A stretch of DNA of 64,000 bases from Carposina sasakii (GCA_014607495.2 CP053155.1:9362001-9426000); one strand, 5' to 3'. Shown: positions 47,350 to 58,909, counted from the stretch's first letter. Program-made: numbers and translations. Notes: a model not told the origin generated them from the sequence alone.

Positions 47350-49725
47350 TTAGGTACCTAACAAAACTTCTCGTATTAACTATTAGGAAGGCCACAGAAG
47401 TGGGCACTGTAGATTAAACGTATAATCTATGTCTGCTACGAGTAAATTGGGCTTTTTTTGATATTACCAAGTTCCTACTATGACAGAGATATCTTCACTC
47501 CGAATAAAGACAGAGAGTTTGCTATTAATTTAGTTTATGTGCATTGTTTATTTTTGTTACAAAGTATTAGATATAAAACTGCGTATTTCGAATCCCAAGC
47601 ACGTAAAAAGGTATTCTTTAACTTGGCAGAAAATGGTAGGATACCTGGAAAAGATTGTTAGGATATTACTCATCGTGAAACTAAGTATAGTCTCAATAAT
47701 TTAAATTAAGTACGCACTTAGATTTTTTAAAGTAATAAATGCCAATACCACGTCGAAACGTGTACAGAATTGGCTATCGTGTTTTCGTTTTGGAGCATTT
47801 TCCTCTCAGCTCTTATCCAAGGGCTTGGATTTTATGATTTTTACATTGTATCTGGGTATTAGATACGTTTTTGGAGAAGTGAAAGACATTTTAAATATAG
47901 GTAACATAGCTAACAATAGTAGTGTTAAAGATGATTAATCGTGGTTGGTTCAAATGTAGATACGAGTATATCCAGTATGATTTAAGTTGCATTGCAAGGC
48001 TAAATTAAAGTTTAGTATGAGAATCCTCATAAGGTGCATGAATAATCCTCGCATCCTGTCATACTGCTTTAGTAATTTCATAACTAATAAAAGTTGCAAA
48101 TAAATTTAATAACTTTATGCTAATAACCAAGCTTAGCACTATCAAATTCCATCACACAATATCGATTTCGCGCATCCGGCTCGAATCAACTCTTGCGCAT
48201 TCAGCGCACAAGTGCCATCTGTGACAAGAAAGCACATAACCTCATTAGAAACCAGCACAAATTGAGCCCACTCGCTTCATTTAATAATTTTAATATACAT
48301 ATTCAAAAGGGTTCTAGTGTAATGGTCAAAATGACCCGCATTCGGGTTTTAATAGTCCAATTAACATAAAGAGTCACGTCGTTTGGACAATGGACATCTT
48401 GAGGGCAACACTGCTGGCACTTTGCGAAGGCAGGCTTTCCATATTAATGTATGTTTGTTAGCGGTAAAAACATGATGATGTAAGGTGGTAGGCATTCGCA
48501 GAAAGTACTGTAGGTGGACCTCGTTAGATTGTTTTATTAGATATGGTTTGAAATCATGCAATTACGAAGTATATGGCCATAGTTCAGTTACTAAAGCTCT
48601 GAGATGTTCAGATGCATATACAGTGCATGTATTCTGACCGCTAGCGAATTCCTTCGCATAAGATATAAAATGGTTACAGATGTGTTTTACGTTGTAATAA
48701 GGTGTGTTAGGTTGTGTTTTAGGATAAATTTTCCCAAAATATAAATATTATAGCTTAAAGGCTATTTAAGTTTCTACAGTTGCACGACAAAAGATTACAA
48801 ATATAAATCTTACCACAAGAAAATTTCACGACAAACATTATTGTGAATTCTAACATAATATTTATTGCTGGTAAAGTATAATATTTACCTGATCACATTT
48901 AACAGACATACATAAGATCCACTTTTAAATTAGTTTCATAAAATATAGACTTTAACTCAGGATATGAACTAAACTAACCATAATGGGACTCATATCTATT
49001 AATTTATGCAAATTTTTATTTACATACACTTTAGTCCGGACTCAATAATGTTGTCGCATAGCGTTCCTATTACTAGTTTAATATATTGATAGGGGAGAGT
49101 CCTACAGTACCGTCATCTTAAGGTTTATTAAAACAATTAAGACATATTTCTCGTTTTCAAGATGCTAAGCGGCTAATTCTGCAAAAACATAAATGATAAA
49201 AATATAATTGATGGACGGCAGTGTCTAGATGTAAGCTTACAACTCTAGTATTTTTGTTCCGTGTTCTATCTTATTTGATGATATTGTTAAATTTGAATAT
49301 TTAAAAATTATCCAACTCAAATTTTAACTAAACATTAAAACAAAAACATATTTTCTCACATGTCACGCAATATATTCTGTCGTAGTTTATTTAGATCTCC
49401 ATTTCTTCTTTTCTAAAGACATTGTAAGGTAATGAACACCGGATCAAGAATCGACGGCAAGCCGATCACGTTGTAATTCACGCTGATTTAGGGTTGCATA
49501 CTCACCGGTGAGTACTATCGTAAATTCTGGGATTACCACCGAAATAGAATACTCGGTGCAGAAATTAATGTTTTGTGGACGGATGTGTGCGTAAGAATAG
49601 GAAACATAGAGACAACATTACGTTACTTTATACAAAAATATTATTATTATGTATTGATAGACACATCTGAGTTCCCACAATGAGGTAACCGGCTCTGCGG
49701 GATTATCAGAGACATCCGACAGACA
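47350..49725. other. Unassigned; one perfect palindrome
   Basis: 48130-48260 is less AT-rich with a hairpin TTGCGCATTCAGCGCAC. 49499-49514 is the 16-bp palindrome TACTCACCGGTGAGTA. 48641-48662 repeats a motif seen at 15603. No coding support. Confidence 0.3.
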
Positions 49726-49727
49726 AG

Positions 49728-49851
49728 TTCAGTATTGCGGGGACAGATGTAAATGATCAGTGACAAGTTGCTAGCTTATCGCCTGAGAGAATGCCCGAGT
49801 TCCTTGGTCGACTCTTACGACATGCACGGAAGGAGGTGCAGCTGATATAGT
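49728..49851 (-). repeat. Family L copy, reverse strand
   Basis: TTCAGTATTGCGGGGACAGA, TGATCAGTGACAAGTTGCTA, GCCTGAGAGAATGCCCGAGT and CGACTCTTACGACATGCACG then GAGGTGCAGCTGAT. It is the least decayed copy of the left part of the element and a good seed for a consensus. Confidence 0.8.
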
Positions 49852-49854
49852 CCA

Positions 49855-51280
49855 ATGAAGCCCCGCATCAGCACGGGAATAAATAGGATTGGGTATGTGA
49901 TATATGGAAATGAGACCAAATTTAATTAAGATAATAAGCCAGAAAAGTGATACGAAATTTGCCTTCACGGTCTTTAAACCCTGGTAGTAATATTACTTAA
50001 TCGGTGGTTTTTCACACAAATACACGAATACCCAAAATCCTGTAGTCGAATCGTTAATTAGGGAATCCTTCCAAAAAGTTTTACTGTAGATTCCAAAACC
50101 GTAAAGCTCGACACATTTTATAAAGTAAATGACATGTTTTACGAGCAGTTCACGCTGGTGAATTACTCACTTTCCATCCTAATATCTCAATTGGAACACA
50201 CGTAACACTTTATGAATTTAAAGTAAGGTAAACAAAACATTGAACTTTTATTGTTTTTGAATGGTACATCTCTTGTGAATCTCTATTAAAATATTAAAAT
50301 TCATGGGTTCGTTCCCCTAAATGCATTCGTTTTATTTTAAGAAAATCCATCTTCAATGCACGTTTAGAGTCACTAATTAAGTGACATGCATGATATAAAC
50401 TCTAGGTTTTAGTGTCCCGAGATTACCTGGCCGACGCTTTTTTTTTTTTTTTCAAGCTGAGTGGCATTGGAATCACTTTTTTACAGCCTTTATGGCAAAC
50501 GATATAAACTTTTATAGCAAACAAAAGTGAGCGGATAGGTGTTGTTACGCATACTAAATAATTTTTTAATTGTTTATCGCCTCTGTTTTAATAATCGGCG
50601 ATTGCTGGTATTCTATAGGGGTTATTTCTAAATAGATTATGATGGCTAAATTGGTAGATTTTTGGTAGTCTTGTTTTCTAAATCTTTAATCAGTTTAAGT
50701 TTAACTCTAGTCGCTGTTGTTTTTTGCTTCAGTTTTTTAAATCAAGTTTTCATTATCTACATAATTGTTATTTTATTCTAATTATACCCGGTTTAATAAA
50801 TGTTCAAAATAAGTTCAAATTATGTTACTAGACTAAATTAAATTAAATTCTTCTGGCGTAACTATTTAATAGCACTAAATTCTTAAAAGAAAAATAATTG
50901 CAGGGGAAACAGAGTTTTAAAATCTTCCGGGGGATATAATAGCTTTTTTAAAACGTCAAAGCAGAAAACAACTAAAACGTAAGAACTAATTAAAAAACCC
51001 CAATCAGCTATTTATTAACTCTAAAATTTTACACCTAAAGCTGTGTACAGATCTGTATCAAATAACGAATAAGCCACAGTTATTGTACAAGTTTTTGTCA
51101 CTGAAACATATTGTTAAAAAATAATGATTTATTGCTAAAACAGCATTAGTCTTTTGATCTTACAATTTAAATTAGATAGTGGTTATATAGTAGTTTTTAC
51201 AGTAGGTAGGTAATGGTCAAAATACGCCCATATTTAGTAAAACATCCAGACTGATGTATTCTAAAGCATCACATCGGCAA
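49855..51280. other. Unassigned AT-rich DNA
   Basis: It includes a 16-base T run near 50438-50453. No gene or repeat-family match. Confidence 0.3.
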
Positions 51281-51287
51281 AAGACAT

Positions 51288-51605
51288 TTCTTCTTCTTCT
51301 TCAGCCTATTGCAGTCCACTGCTGGACGTAAGCCTCCCCCAGGGCACGCTACACGACTACTGCCACACTTGTTGAGTTTGTACCACCCCTGTCTGCCCGA
51401 GGGTATCGTACGAGGCGATTAAGGGTTTCCGAGAGGTGGGCAGCCGCGCCTCCCGTGTTGACAACATAGTCCGAAAATCACACTGCGGTCACCAACCCCC
51501 CTGCCCAGCGTAGTGACTATGGGCAAAACCCCCTGTGGCAGTATCCTTGTGGCGTGCCCTGGGGGAGGCCTACGTCCAGCAGTGGACTGCAATAGGCTGA
51601 AGGCG
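51288..51605. mobile_element. Family M inverted dimer with 7-bp flanking repeat
   Basis: The left side (51300-51355) reads TTCAGCCTATTGCAGTCCAC then TGCTGGACGTAAGCC. The right side is the same ~54 bp in reverse complement (GTCCAGCAGTGGACTGCAAT then AGGCTGAAG). From about 51361 a long reverse-oriented copy (GGGTATCGTACGAGGCGATT, GGGCAGCCGCGCCTCCCGTG) fills the body. So a short copy faces a long copy tail-out. AAGACAT stands on both sides (51281-51287, 51606-51612), which suggests a single insertion event. The tail here is (TTC)n and not (ATC)n. Confidence 0.75.
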
Positions 51606-51612
51606 AAGACAT

Positions 51613-52058
51613 ATTATATTAAGAAAGCCTAATCCACTTTTTTCCTACATTAACTGTGTCAAATGTTACTTTCAACCGTTGCCTTTATCCATTTGACTTC
51701 CCGTTGACTTTATTGTATTAAAAACGGGTAAAGTCTATCTTTACGTATAAAGAAGGACATAAAATGAATAAAGTAATGATTTTAACTAGAATTGGTAATT
51801 TGTTTGTAACAAACCTGAACACAGCTTTATCCTTGGCTCAAAGGTGATTAAAATTAACGTTCCCATTCCAGTTAATGATAGCAGTGAAACTTGTACTTAG
51901 AACTGATTTAAGTTAATTAACACTTTCCTTAAATTAAGTCTATGTAAAGTAAATTGGATGAAGTCTAAATGTTGTTTAAAACTCTTCTTTCACAATAAAC
52001 TAGAGTTTAGTATAAGGGCTTGCCAAGACAGTCTACCTATAGGTACATACAACAATAC
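51613..52058. other. Unassigned AT-rich spacer
   Basis: No recognised feature. Confidence 0.3.
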
Positions 52059-52364
52059 CAGCACCCGTATGATGAATTTGGTGAGAGCGAGATATCTCAA
52101 TTTTAAACATCAAATCCACAGAGCTAAGTAATAACTAGACAAGGCAAGTGTTTCTACTTGGTGTGTAAAAAGGGACTCCAAACTACTTCTATCAGCCTTA
52201 ATTCTTTCAGTCCTGGCTCGAGAACGAGTGTCTATTCAATTTCTTAAGTCTATTTTTACAAGCAAAGTACATACACTTAGTTTATCTAGTTATTAATAGC
52301 TCTGTGAATTTGACGTTTAAAAGTGAGACATCTCGCTCTCACCAAATTCATCATACGGGTGCAG
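52059..52364. mobile_element. ~300-bp MITE with ~75-bp inverted ends
   Basis: The left arm GCACCCGTATGATGAATTTG, GTGAGAGCGAGATATCTCAA and CAGAGCTAAGTAATAACTAG is answered by CTAGTTATTAATAGCTCTGT, AGACATCTCGCTCTCACCAA and ATTCATCATACGGGTGC. Non-coding interior of about 150 bp. The outer bases CA(T)GCACCCG are near-symmetrical and TA lies just beyond on both sides, with a one-base asymmetry, so a TA target is likely but unproven. Confidence 0.8.
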
Positions 52365-52789
52365 TAAGGCGACTTTTGAAATCGCAATCGTCAATGGTCA
52401 AATCTCAACGATTTTACTTAGAAGTTGATAGCTTTACGCAACCATAGAGAAATATTTATTCCTCTATGACGCAACGGAAACATGTTTGTGCAAAATAAGT
52501 GACAAAACATGATTGGAATATTATAGCTTTTATATCAGCTATCTACCTTAAAGGTTGTAAAAAAAAATTGGTACCTAAGTATATTTACCAAGTATGTATA
52601 CATCCATATGCATTTAGTAAAAAGCCGTTATTACAACAAAATAGATACGCCAATTTCATCTATCTGCATAGATTAAACAGCAGCCGTAGTTTATCTTCCG
52701 AATAGTAAAGCCCTATACAATACAATACAAACAAGAGTATCAGAATAAGGCTCTGGCTAGAGACTTCTCGTTTTGTTAAATTTATTTTC

Positions 52790-52930
52790 CGCAGCGAAGT
52801 GTCTAATGATTGGCTGTGTGTGGCCTGACATTTTTATCGGCCAGTGAGGCGCATTGACAATATTTCTTGATATGCAAATCGATATAAATTGTATCGATAA
52901 ATAGTGCTCGAGCGAGTAACGATTTGGTGT
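52790..52930. promoter_or_regulatory. Motif-rich non-repetitive patch
   Basis: It contains ATTGGCTGTG, TTTTATCGGCC and an inverted ATCGATA/TATCGAT pair (52878-52884, 52892-52898) enclosing TATAAAT. The second half gives TATCGATA, a DREF/BEAF-type site, followed by CTCGAGCGAG. It is less AT-rich than its flanks. A promoter or enhancer role is conjecture from motifs. No open frame follows. Confidence 0.25.
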
Positions 52931-53499
52931 GTCGTTAATTGACTTCGTTTTGTGAGAAGAGTTGTTGGGTTTTTTTAAATAATGATATTTTAAACCGGTT
53001 TATTTTAGACCTGACTTGAAATAAGTTTAACTTAATTAAATGCAAATAATGATTTCTATGCTAACCCACAAATTAAATATTTTATCTTCGCCATATTGGA
53101 CAATCGACCTTACCAAGCTCTTAAAAAGGGCTAAAAAAAACTAAAAATTCCATGTCCCATCCGAGGTGTAAAATAAACAGTCCAAGTACCGGTTAGGACC
53201 CGATCCTTTGGTTGTATTAATTTGTATTTAAGTGTATTGAGCAAGATAAAATAAATATATGAGCGCGGTGCGGCGGGTCACAAGGTATTCCGTAACTCAA
53301 TGACGATCGCTGTTGATTGCTATAGGTATTCCTATTGGGCAGTTTTGCGAAACTAGAAAAAAAATATAAAGAAATATTGTAGTTATTTTACTGTATAATA
53401 AAGTGATCACACTTTAAATAATTTATCCTGAAAGGAGAAAATAATTCGCCACGTTCCATAGACAAATTATTTCATGTATTATATTTTAAATTTTTCCTA
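52931..53499. other. Unassigned
   Basis: 53150-53330 is GC-richer (GAGCGCGGTGCGGCGGGTCA), non-repetitive and without a coding frame. Confidence 0.3.
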
Positions 53500-53882
53500 T
53501 ACAGGCCTGTTTTTTCGTTGCCATCCTTAACGAAGCGTACGTACTCTATAGATCAAATAAAGTAAGTTTATGTCAAAAAAAAACTGGGAAACGATGTAAA
53601 TTTTTTTGAAAAAAAAATTACTTGATCGAGCGAAATTTATAGTGTCCAGTTTTTATGCTAGTTTTTTCATAGACAGATATTAATTATTTCTCGTGAAAAA
53701 TTTCTTGCTACACGCGACTATGTGCATTAATGCAGAAAAACGCAGGCTATTTACTCAACCTTGGACCCTAATATCTTGGGAACCAAACACTTCCCAGGTA
53801 TGCTTCCATGGAGAAAAATGATCGCGATGATGAGGAGATTCCGTAGTTTTCGGGAACGTTGACGACCTAAAATCACCCTGTA
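53500..53882. mobile_element. Family G element, full copy
   Basis: 383 bp with TA at both ends. TACAGGCCTGTTTTTTCGTT on the left, TACAGGGTGATTTTAGGTCG inward from the right. It shares its landmarks with 36486-36855 over the full length. Indels in A- and T-runs break any common frame. Confidence 0.85.
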
Positions 53883-54364
53883 TAATTATAACGGGTAAAT
53901 ATGTACATGTATTAAAGCTTAAAGAAAGTAATGCAAAATATCTAAATTAATAGTTGTTGCAAGTCGTACCTGTATATTTAAAATAACGCGATTTATTTGA
54001 ATTTTTATGAAAATACTTAATATTACTGAATATTCCCGTGTCAAAATAAAAGGTTCTCTCTTTTGGAACGACCAATTTGTCTGCAATTAAGATTTGGTTT
54101 ATCTCTGCTAATAATTTTACGTGCATTTTATCATTTTTAATAATTTTAATGAAGGAATTCCACGTTTGAAAGAGAAATAACATAAATAATTTTATGTGTA
54201 GTAAAACAACTTATGGCTATGTAATTAAGAGGCTTATTTATGTGTGAGTAAACGCACCCTTTCAGTTGTTAGTTCAAAATAAATGGATGGGAATAACGGT
54301 CACTATCGAGTATCGCATTTCAAAATATACATACTAAGAAGGTTGATCTGAAGTGTGCAAAGTA
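53883..54364. other. Unassigned AT-rich spacer
   Basis: The 78-codon minus frame at 53947-54183 is AT-driven with no domain signature. Confidence 0.3.
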
Positions 54365-54627
54365 TACAAGGTGTAACAAAAGGGGTATGTTATGCGAAAA
54401 GCTATGTAAATAGCCCACTAAAAGGAACTTATCTACAAAATTTCAGACTCAAAATCACATGTTTATTTTTTTAGATAGTATGGAAATTTCCCAAACAACT
54501 TAGGAATGTTCATACAATTATGAAAAATAAACATGTGATTTCGAGTCTCAAATTTGGAAATAGGTTCTCTATAGTGGTCTATTTACATAGCTTTTCGCAT
54601 AGCATACCCTGTCTGTTACACCTTGTA
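54365..54627. mobile_element. Family F palindromic MITE, best-preserved copy
   Basis: TACAAGGTGTAACAAAAGGG, ATGCGAAAAGCTATGTAAAT and AGCCCACTA on the left are mirrored by TAGTGGTCTATTTACATAGC, TTTTCGCATAGCATACCCTG and TTACACCTTGTA on the right. The inner arms AAATCACATGTTTATTTTTT and AAAATAAACATGTGATTTCG complete a near full-length foldback. It is flanked by TA. Confidence 0.9.
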
Positions 54628-54777
54628 TAGTTTAAGTATCCACTTATTCGAAGCTGTCAGCCTATTTTAGATCCCAGTAGTTGAATGAGCCATCCATCGC
54701 TTTAAAGTCTACAGTAGACAATATAATTTAAGTTTATGTGGTTATTTTCAGTAGTAGGTACAGTAGGGTAAGCATAA

Positions 54778-54888
54778 ACTTTTTAGGCGACGTAACGCTA
54801 TCGAGTCGCAAGCAAAATATATGAGATACTCGTACGACAGTATGACAATAGCGTTGCCGAATATCGAGAGGTTTGTCCCACAGTAGGT
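54778..54888 (+). repeat. Interspersed repeat, partner of 32541
   Basis: CGTAACGCTATCGAGTCGCA, AGCAAAATATATGAGATACT and GACAATAGCGTTGCCGAATA. Class unknown. Confidence 0.5.
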
Positions 54889-54889
54889 A

Positions 54890-55920
54890 GAGGAAATTTT
54901 CTTTATATTTGACTTTTCCTAACCAGAGATTAAAGTAATTTGACGCAGAGTTACTAATCGACATAAAAATAAGTAATTCATGTTATTAATATAATTCTTA
55001 AACATAAATTATCTCAAAATGTGTTTTAATTTTTTCTATACCTAAATTACAGCTATTAAAAAACATATTTATTTCACAACTAAAGTTTATTATTATCACA
55101 GTTTTATGTGATCTTAAAAGTGATTATAATCCAGTAAACTTATAGCTATTTAATTACAATACTAGAAATGCCTTACTAGAAATGCAACTTTAGTACTACT
55201 AAAATAAAATACTTCCACTAAAATGATTTAGTAAAGTAAAACCAACACAAATAACCAATATATAATGTATAAGATATGCAACGAAACACATAAAATTCGT
55301 TGTAATGATTAAGAATGTATTAGTGTAAAGCTGATATTCCATTGCGTTGACTATAATATGCGATGCTTTCTCGTTCTTATGTTAAATTTAAATAAGGACG
55401 TGATCGAAAAAATAGTAAAAGAATTCAAGTAAAATGAGTAAATTTAAACACTTTTATTTTATATATTTTTAATTATAAATATACAGAGACGAACGTCTAT
55501 CTTCTAGATTTATTCCAAGGAACTACATGAGATAAAGAAAATAAAAATTTAAACAAATAAAAATATGCAAAATAATTTTTATATTTTGCTATATTATTCG
55601 CAATTAATGATAGCCAACCCTTATTAAATATCCCTGAGGCTTTAAATTAACACTGCCTCATTGGAAGGGGGAAATTAAAAATCTTTATCCATTTTTATGT
55701 GTCATTTATGGACATCGTAAAATTTAGCTTGTAACTTATATCATTTTTAAATTATATAACCTGGAAGAGTGGTGCTTTTTATAGTAATTATTATCGACTG
55801 GTTTATTTATAATTTTAGAGGTTTTGTAACAAAAATAATGATTTTCTTACAATGTAAAAAAAATGTTGACACATGGAAGCTATACCCACATGGAATCCTT
55901 TCCGTCTTTTCGGATACAAC
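54890..55920. other. Very AT-rich, no feature
   Basis: 55162-55186 has a small direct repeat of ACTAGAAATGC. Nothing else. Confidence 0.35.
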
Positions 55921-55924
55921 GAAT

Positions 55925-56078
55925 ACATAAGCTCCATCGTCTTCCGTGGATATCGTAAGAGTCAACTTAGAAGTCGGCGATAAACTAGCAACTTGTGAAT
56001 GATGATCATTTCCACCTGTCTTCGCTATGTTGGCTAAATCTCCTTTTTGATCATGCAGTTCTGACCAGCCCATTTCGA
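55925..56078 (+). repeat. Family L copy, decayed
   Basis: AGCTCCATCGTCTTCCGTGG, ATCGTAAGAGTCAACTTAGA, CGGCGATAAACTAGCAACTT, ATGATGATCATTTCCACCTG and GGCTAAATCTCCTTTTTGAT then CATGCAGTTCTGACC cover the element almost end to end. Confidence 0.7.
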
Positions 56079-56876
56079 GAATATGTATTTATGTACATCT
56101 ATTTATCCAAGATCACAGAAAAACATTCTTTGAATACGCATAGTATTTATTTGAATACCGTAATTAATTGTATCATTTTAAACAACAAAGCCTTCATAGA
56201 AGCCACTCTTTGATACCAAACAGTACTCGAATCGTAATTAAAGAACTCGAACATTCCGAGCTATCTTTTGGATCGATTACGGTTGAACAAACAGTTTGGT
56301 TTTGTTTTTTTTTTTTATTCAAATAATGTTATAAATCAAATCGCCCGTTGTGGTTCAAGAGTCATTTATCAGACGAAAGAACAAGCGCGTGTAGTGCCAC
56401 CAAGTAATCGTTAGACGGCCAAATTTAGAATTACAACCTCTACAATACATGACGCTAGTTTTCGATGCAAGCACAGGCGACCTCCTCAAAATAAAAGGTA
56501 GTTTTGTATGTATAGTACTATCATTCCTTAATGCAGTCTTAATTGTTATATTATCGGTTACCAAGATGGCCGACACGCATTGTAATTAGGCTACAGATGG
56601 ACTACAGCCAGTGTTCTGATCGATTTTTTTTACCTCAAATCTTCTCTAATTAATGATGTATGCTCCACTCAAGAATTTATTATATGGAGTTAGTAATAAA
56701 AAATCGATCAATACCTTATTGCAGTACATGATACTAATTAAAACTTTGTTGGGAGGTGTGTTTATTTGGGTTATAAAATCTAAAATGGGCTTATAATCCT
56801 GAGGATTCCATGGGTGTTGGCGAAACATAATTATTATGTCGATTTGGTTTTGAAGTTGCACCTATGTACTTACGTA
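56079..56876. other. Unassigned DNA
   Basis: Short overlapping frames only. A T-run lies at 56308-56319. No repeat family was recognised. Confidence 0.3.
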
Positions 56877-57146
56877 CACTTAAACAGAATTGTTTTACTC
56901 GGGAGTATGCATGACTGCACACTACTTGCCACCTACCGATGGTAGTACCACATTCATCGATTCTGTTTTAACAACTTAAACAGTGATTTTGAGATTCCAG
57001 CTATGTACATATTATAAACGCTTGAACAGAATAGTTTTACTCGGGAGTAAGCATGGCGAATGCACGATACTTTCCACCTCGTACCAATGGTAATAAAGCT
57101 CTCGGTACCAAATTCATCGATTCTGGTTATGAACTTAAACAAGATA
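56877..57146 (+). repeat. Diverged tandem duplication, ~140-bp unit
   Basis: ACTTAAACAGAATTGTTTTA then CTCGGGAGTATGCATG in the first unit answers GCTTGAACAGAATAGTTTTA then CTCGGGAGTAAGCATG in the second. Both end ATTCATCGATTCTG, then TTAAACA. The second unit carries an insertion near 57092-57108. Clear divergence indicates age. Confidence 0.8.
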
Positions 57147-57543
57147 GAATCGGAACCTAATCGAAAACCGCTGGTGTGATTACTCTATGATGATGATCAC
57201 AACACAGTCATGAGTTGTCAGATCCGGATTATCCGGCGTAGGACCTGGTGGAAAGCTATAATTATGAAACACAATTTACATGAAGTTCATTTTTAATGTA
57301 GGTAACTTATAATACCTACTGATGTAGGTAACGTATTATGAAATAAGACTTTTCCCCTAATAAAAAAATATCTAATGAGAAACAAGTGCCTTTTAATTTT
57401 AAATACCTATCTTTTGTAGCTTGTAACTACATTTTACCCTAATTTTAGATATCTACGATTTTATAGCGTGATGTTTACTTTATTATTGTATAATTTTTGA
57501 GAGCGTGGACTATTCTGGAATAATAAAGATAAACAACTAGTTA

Positions 57544-57990
57544 AGTGCGTGTCAGAGACGCCCACGTTAGGGTTCCGTAGATGCAAATCTATTTCCTATT
57601 ACATAGAAAGTACATAATTCGATCTTAATTTAATGCTTAATCTAGCTAGACAATATAAGATGTGGATGTTATATAAAATCCTAACATACAGGGTTTTTGT
57701 GAGAGCCAGACAAATACTGAAATGCTGAACAACTTATAAACTGATAGGCTTATCACAAGTAAATAAAATTTTTATAATAAAGTGAAGTTCATGTTTGTTC
57801 TAAGCGCTAGATATATAGGTATTCTACACTACATATGATAACATTGTCATGAATAGTGACAATATTTTTTGCAGATCCAACTTTAGAAAGCTATCGACTA
57901 AGATAGAAGAAAAATGTTGTCGCTGTGCATTAATTAAGGACCAAGGAGAAATTACGTTTGTAGTTTCTAGTACTACGGAACCCTAAAAAG
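57544..57990. repeat. Lepidopteran repeat bounded by AGGGTTCCGTA motifs
   Basis: GTGCGTGTCAGAGACGCCCA and CGTTAGGGTTCCGTAGATGC open it, and GTACTACGGAACCCTAAAAA closes it in reverse complement. The start resembles the widespread lepidopteran GCGAGTCGGACTCGC...GGGTTCCGTA element. The ~400-bp interior is non-coding. Confidence 0.6.
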
Positions 57991-58165
57991 CTTTATTTCA
58001 ACAATTCACTTAAAATACGATCCAACATAGCGATAATATTAATTTAATTCACCAATAAATTGTTACAAGTTTTGAAAGCGTTTAAAGATTAAACACTTTT
58101 TAATTACAATTTCATGCTAATTAACAGATAAGAATGAGAGGATGTTTGTTAACGAATTTGATGCT

Positions 58166-58335
58166 GGGTCCAAAGTCCAACGTTTGCCAACTAAGGCTCA
58201 ATTGTTTGATCAGTAGTTAAGTTTACTATTAGTTCAAAAACGTCAAAATTACTATAGCTAACGTATTTAACTAATAGTAATATTAACTACTGATCTAATG
58301 CTGATCAATTTGACCTAAGGCCAATATGTCCAACT
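58166..58335. repeat. Inverted repeat with 27-bp core arms
   Basis: GATCAGTAGTTAAGTTTACT then ATTAGTT (58208-58234) pairs with 58269-58295 with two mismatches. Weaker pairing continues outward for ~40 bp (CCAACTAAGGCTCAATTG against CAATTTGACCTAAGGCCA). It is a MITE-like foldback of about 170 bp, family unknown. Confidence 0.65.
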
Positions 58336-58535
58336 GGTCATGAGCTACTCGTACATAGGAAAGGTTACCAACGTTGGGGAAGCTACGTTGGTACTGATTG
58401 GTCCAAGTGTACAGATGCCGAATGACGAGTGTGTTAACTTGTTTGATTATTATGTTACTTTTGATCCCAAATTAGATGTTGGATTTATGCAAATACTTGA
58501 CGTTTATGGCAGCCACACACGACATAAAGGTTTTA

Positions 58536-58904
58536 GGGTCGGTTCATGTCTGACGGAATATGCGTCGCGTATTATCGGTCGCGTAACGCCAGAACAGACA
58601 AAATGTATAGAAAAACACTCGACCGTTCACACTTAACCCGCCCCCTTATTACCTAACTAGCAAAAGCAAAGCGATAGCGAAAATTGTACAAAAATCGCTG
58701 ATTGCTTGTCAAATTCGTATTACGTAAAATGAATTTCAAAGGAACTTTGACAATCCAGGCTAATATTTTCGCTACCGCTTTGCTTCGGCTTTGCTATTGC
58801 TTTTACGTAATCAGGGGGCCGATGATATGTTAGTGCGTCGAGCGTACGTTTGCCTATATCTGGAGATAGTTTCGACGCATCTTCCGTCAGATATGAACCG
58901 ACCC
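58536..58904. mobile_element. PIF/Harbinger-like MITE with TTA duplication
   Basis: The left tip GGGTCGGTTCATGTCTGACG then GAATATGCGTCG is mirrored by CGACGCATCTTCCGTCAGAT then ATGAACCGACCC. TTA lies immediately outside both tips (58533-58535, 58905-58907). GGG-starting ends and a 3-bp TTA/TAA duplication are the PIF/Harbinger pattern. Excluding the nested MITE (58641-58820) it would be about 190 bp. It has no transposase. Confidence 0.8.
58641..58820. mobile_element. Foldback MITE, copy B, nested in the Harbinger-like MITE
   Basis: CCCCCTTATTACCTAACTAG, GCAAAGCGATAGCGAAAATT, TTCGTATTACGTAAAATGAA and GCTTTGCTTCGGCTTTGCTA to AATCAGGGGGCC. It is the same element as 18784-18973 in the opposite orientation. 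Lying wholly inside 58536-58904, it must be the younger insertion. Confidence 0.85.
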
Positions 58905-58909
58905 TTAAT

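Noticed and set aside
58340..58636. 98-codon frame (+) with protein-like composition
   Set aside because: Its last third lies inside the Harbinger-like MITE at 58536, so the reading is a chance join of host and element DNA. No domain is recognised.
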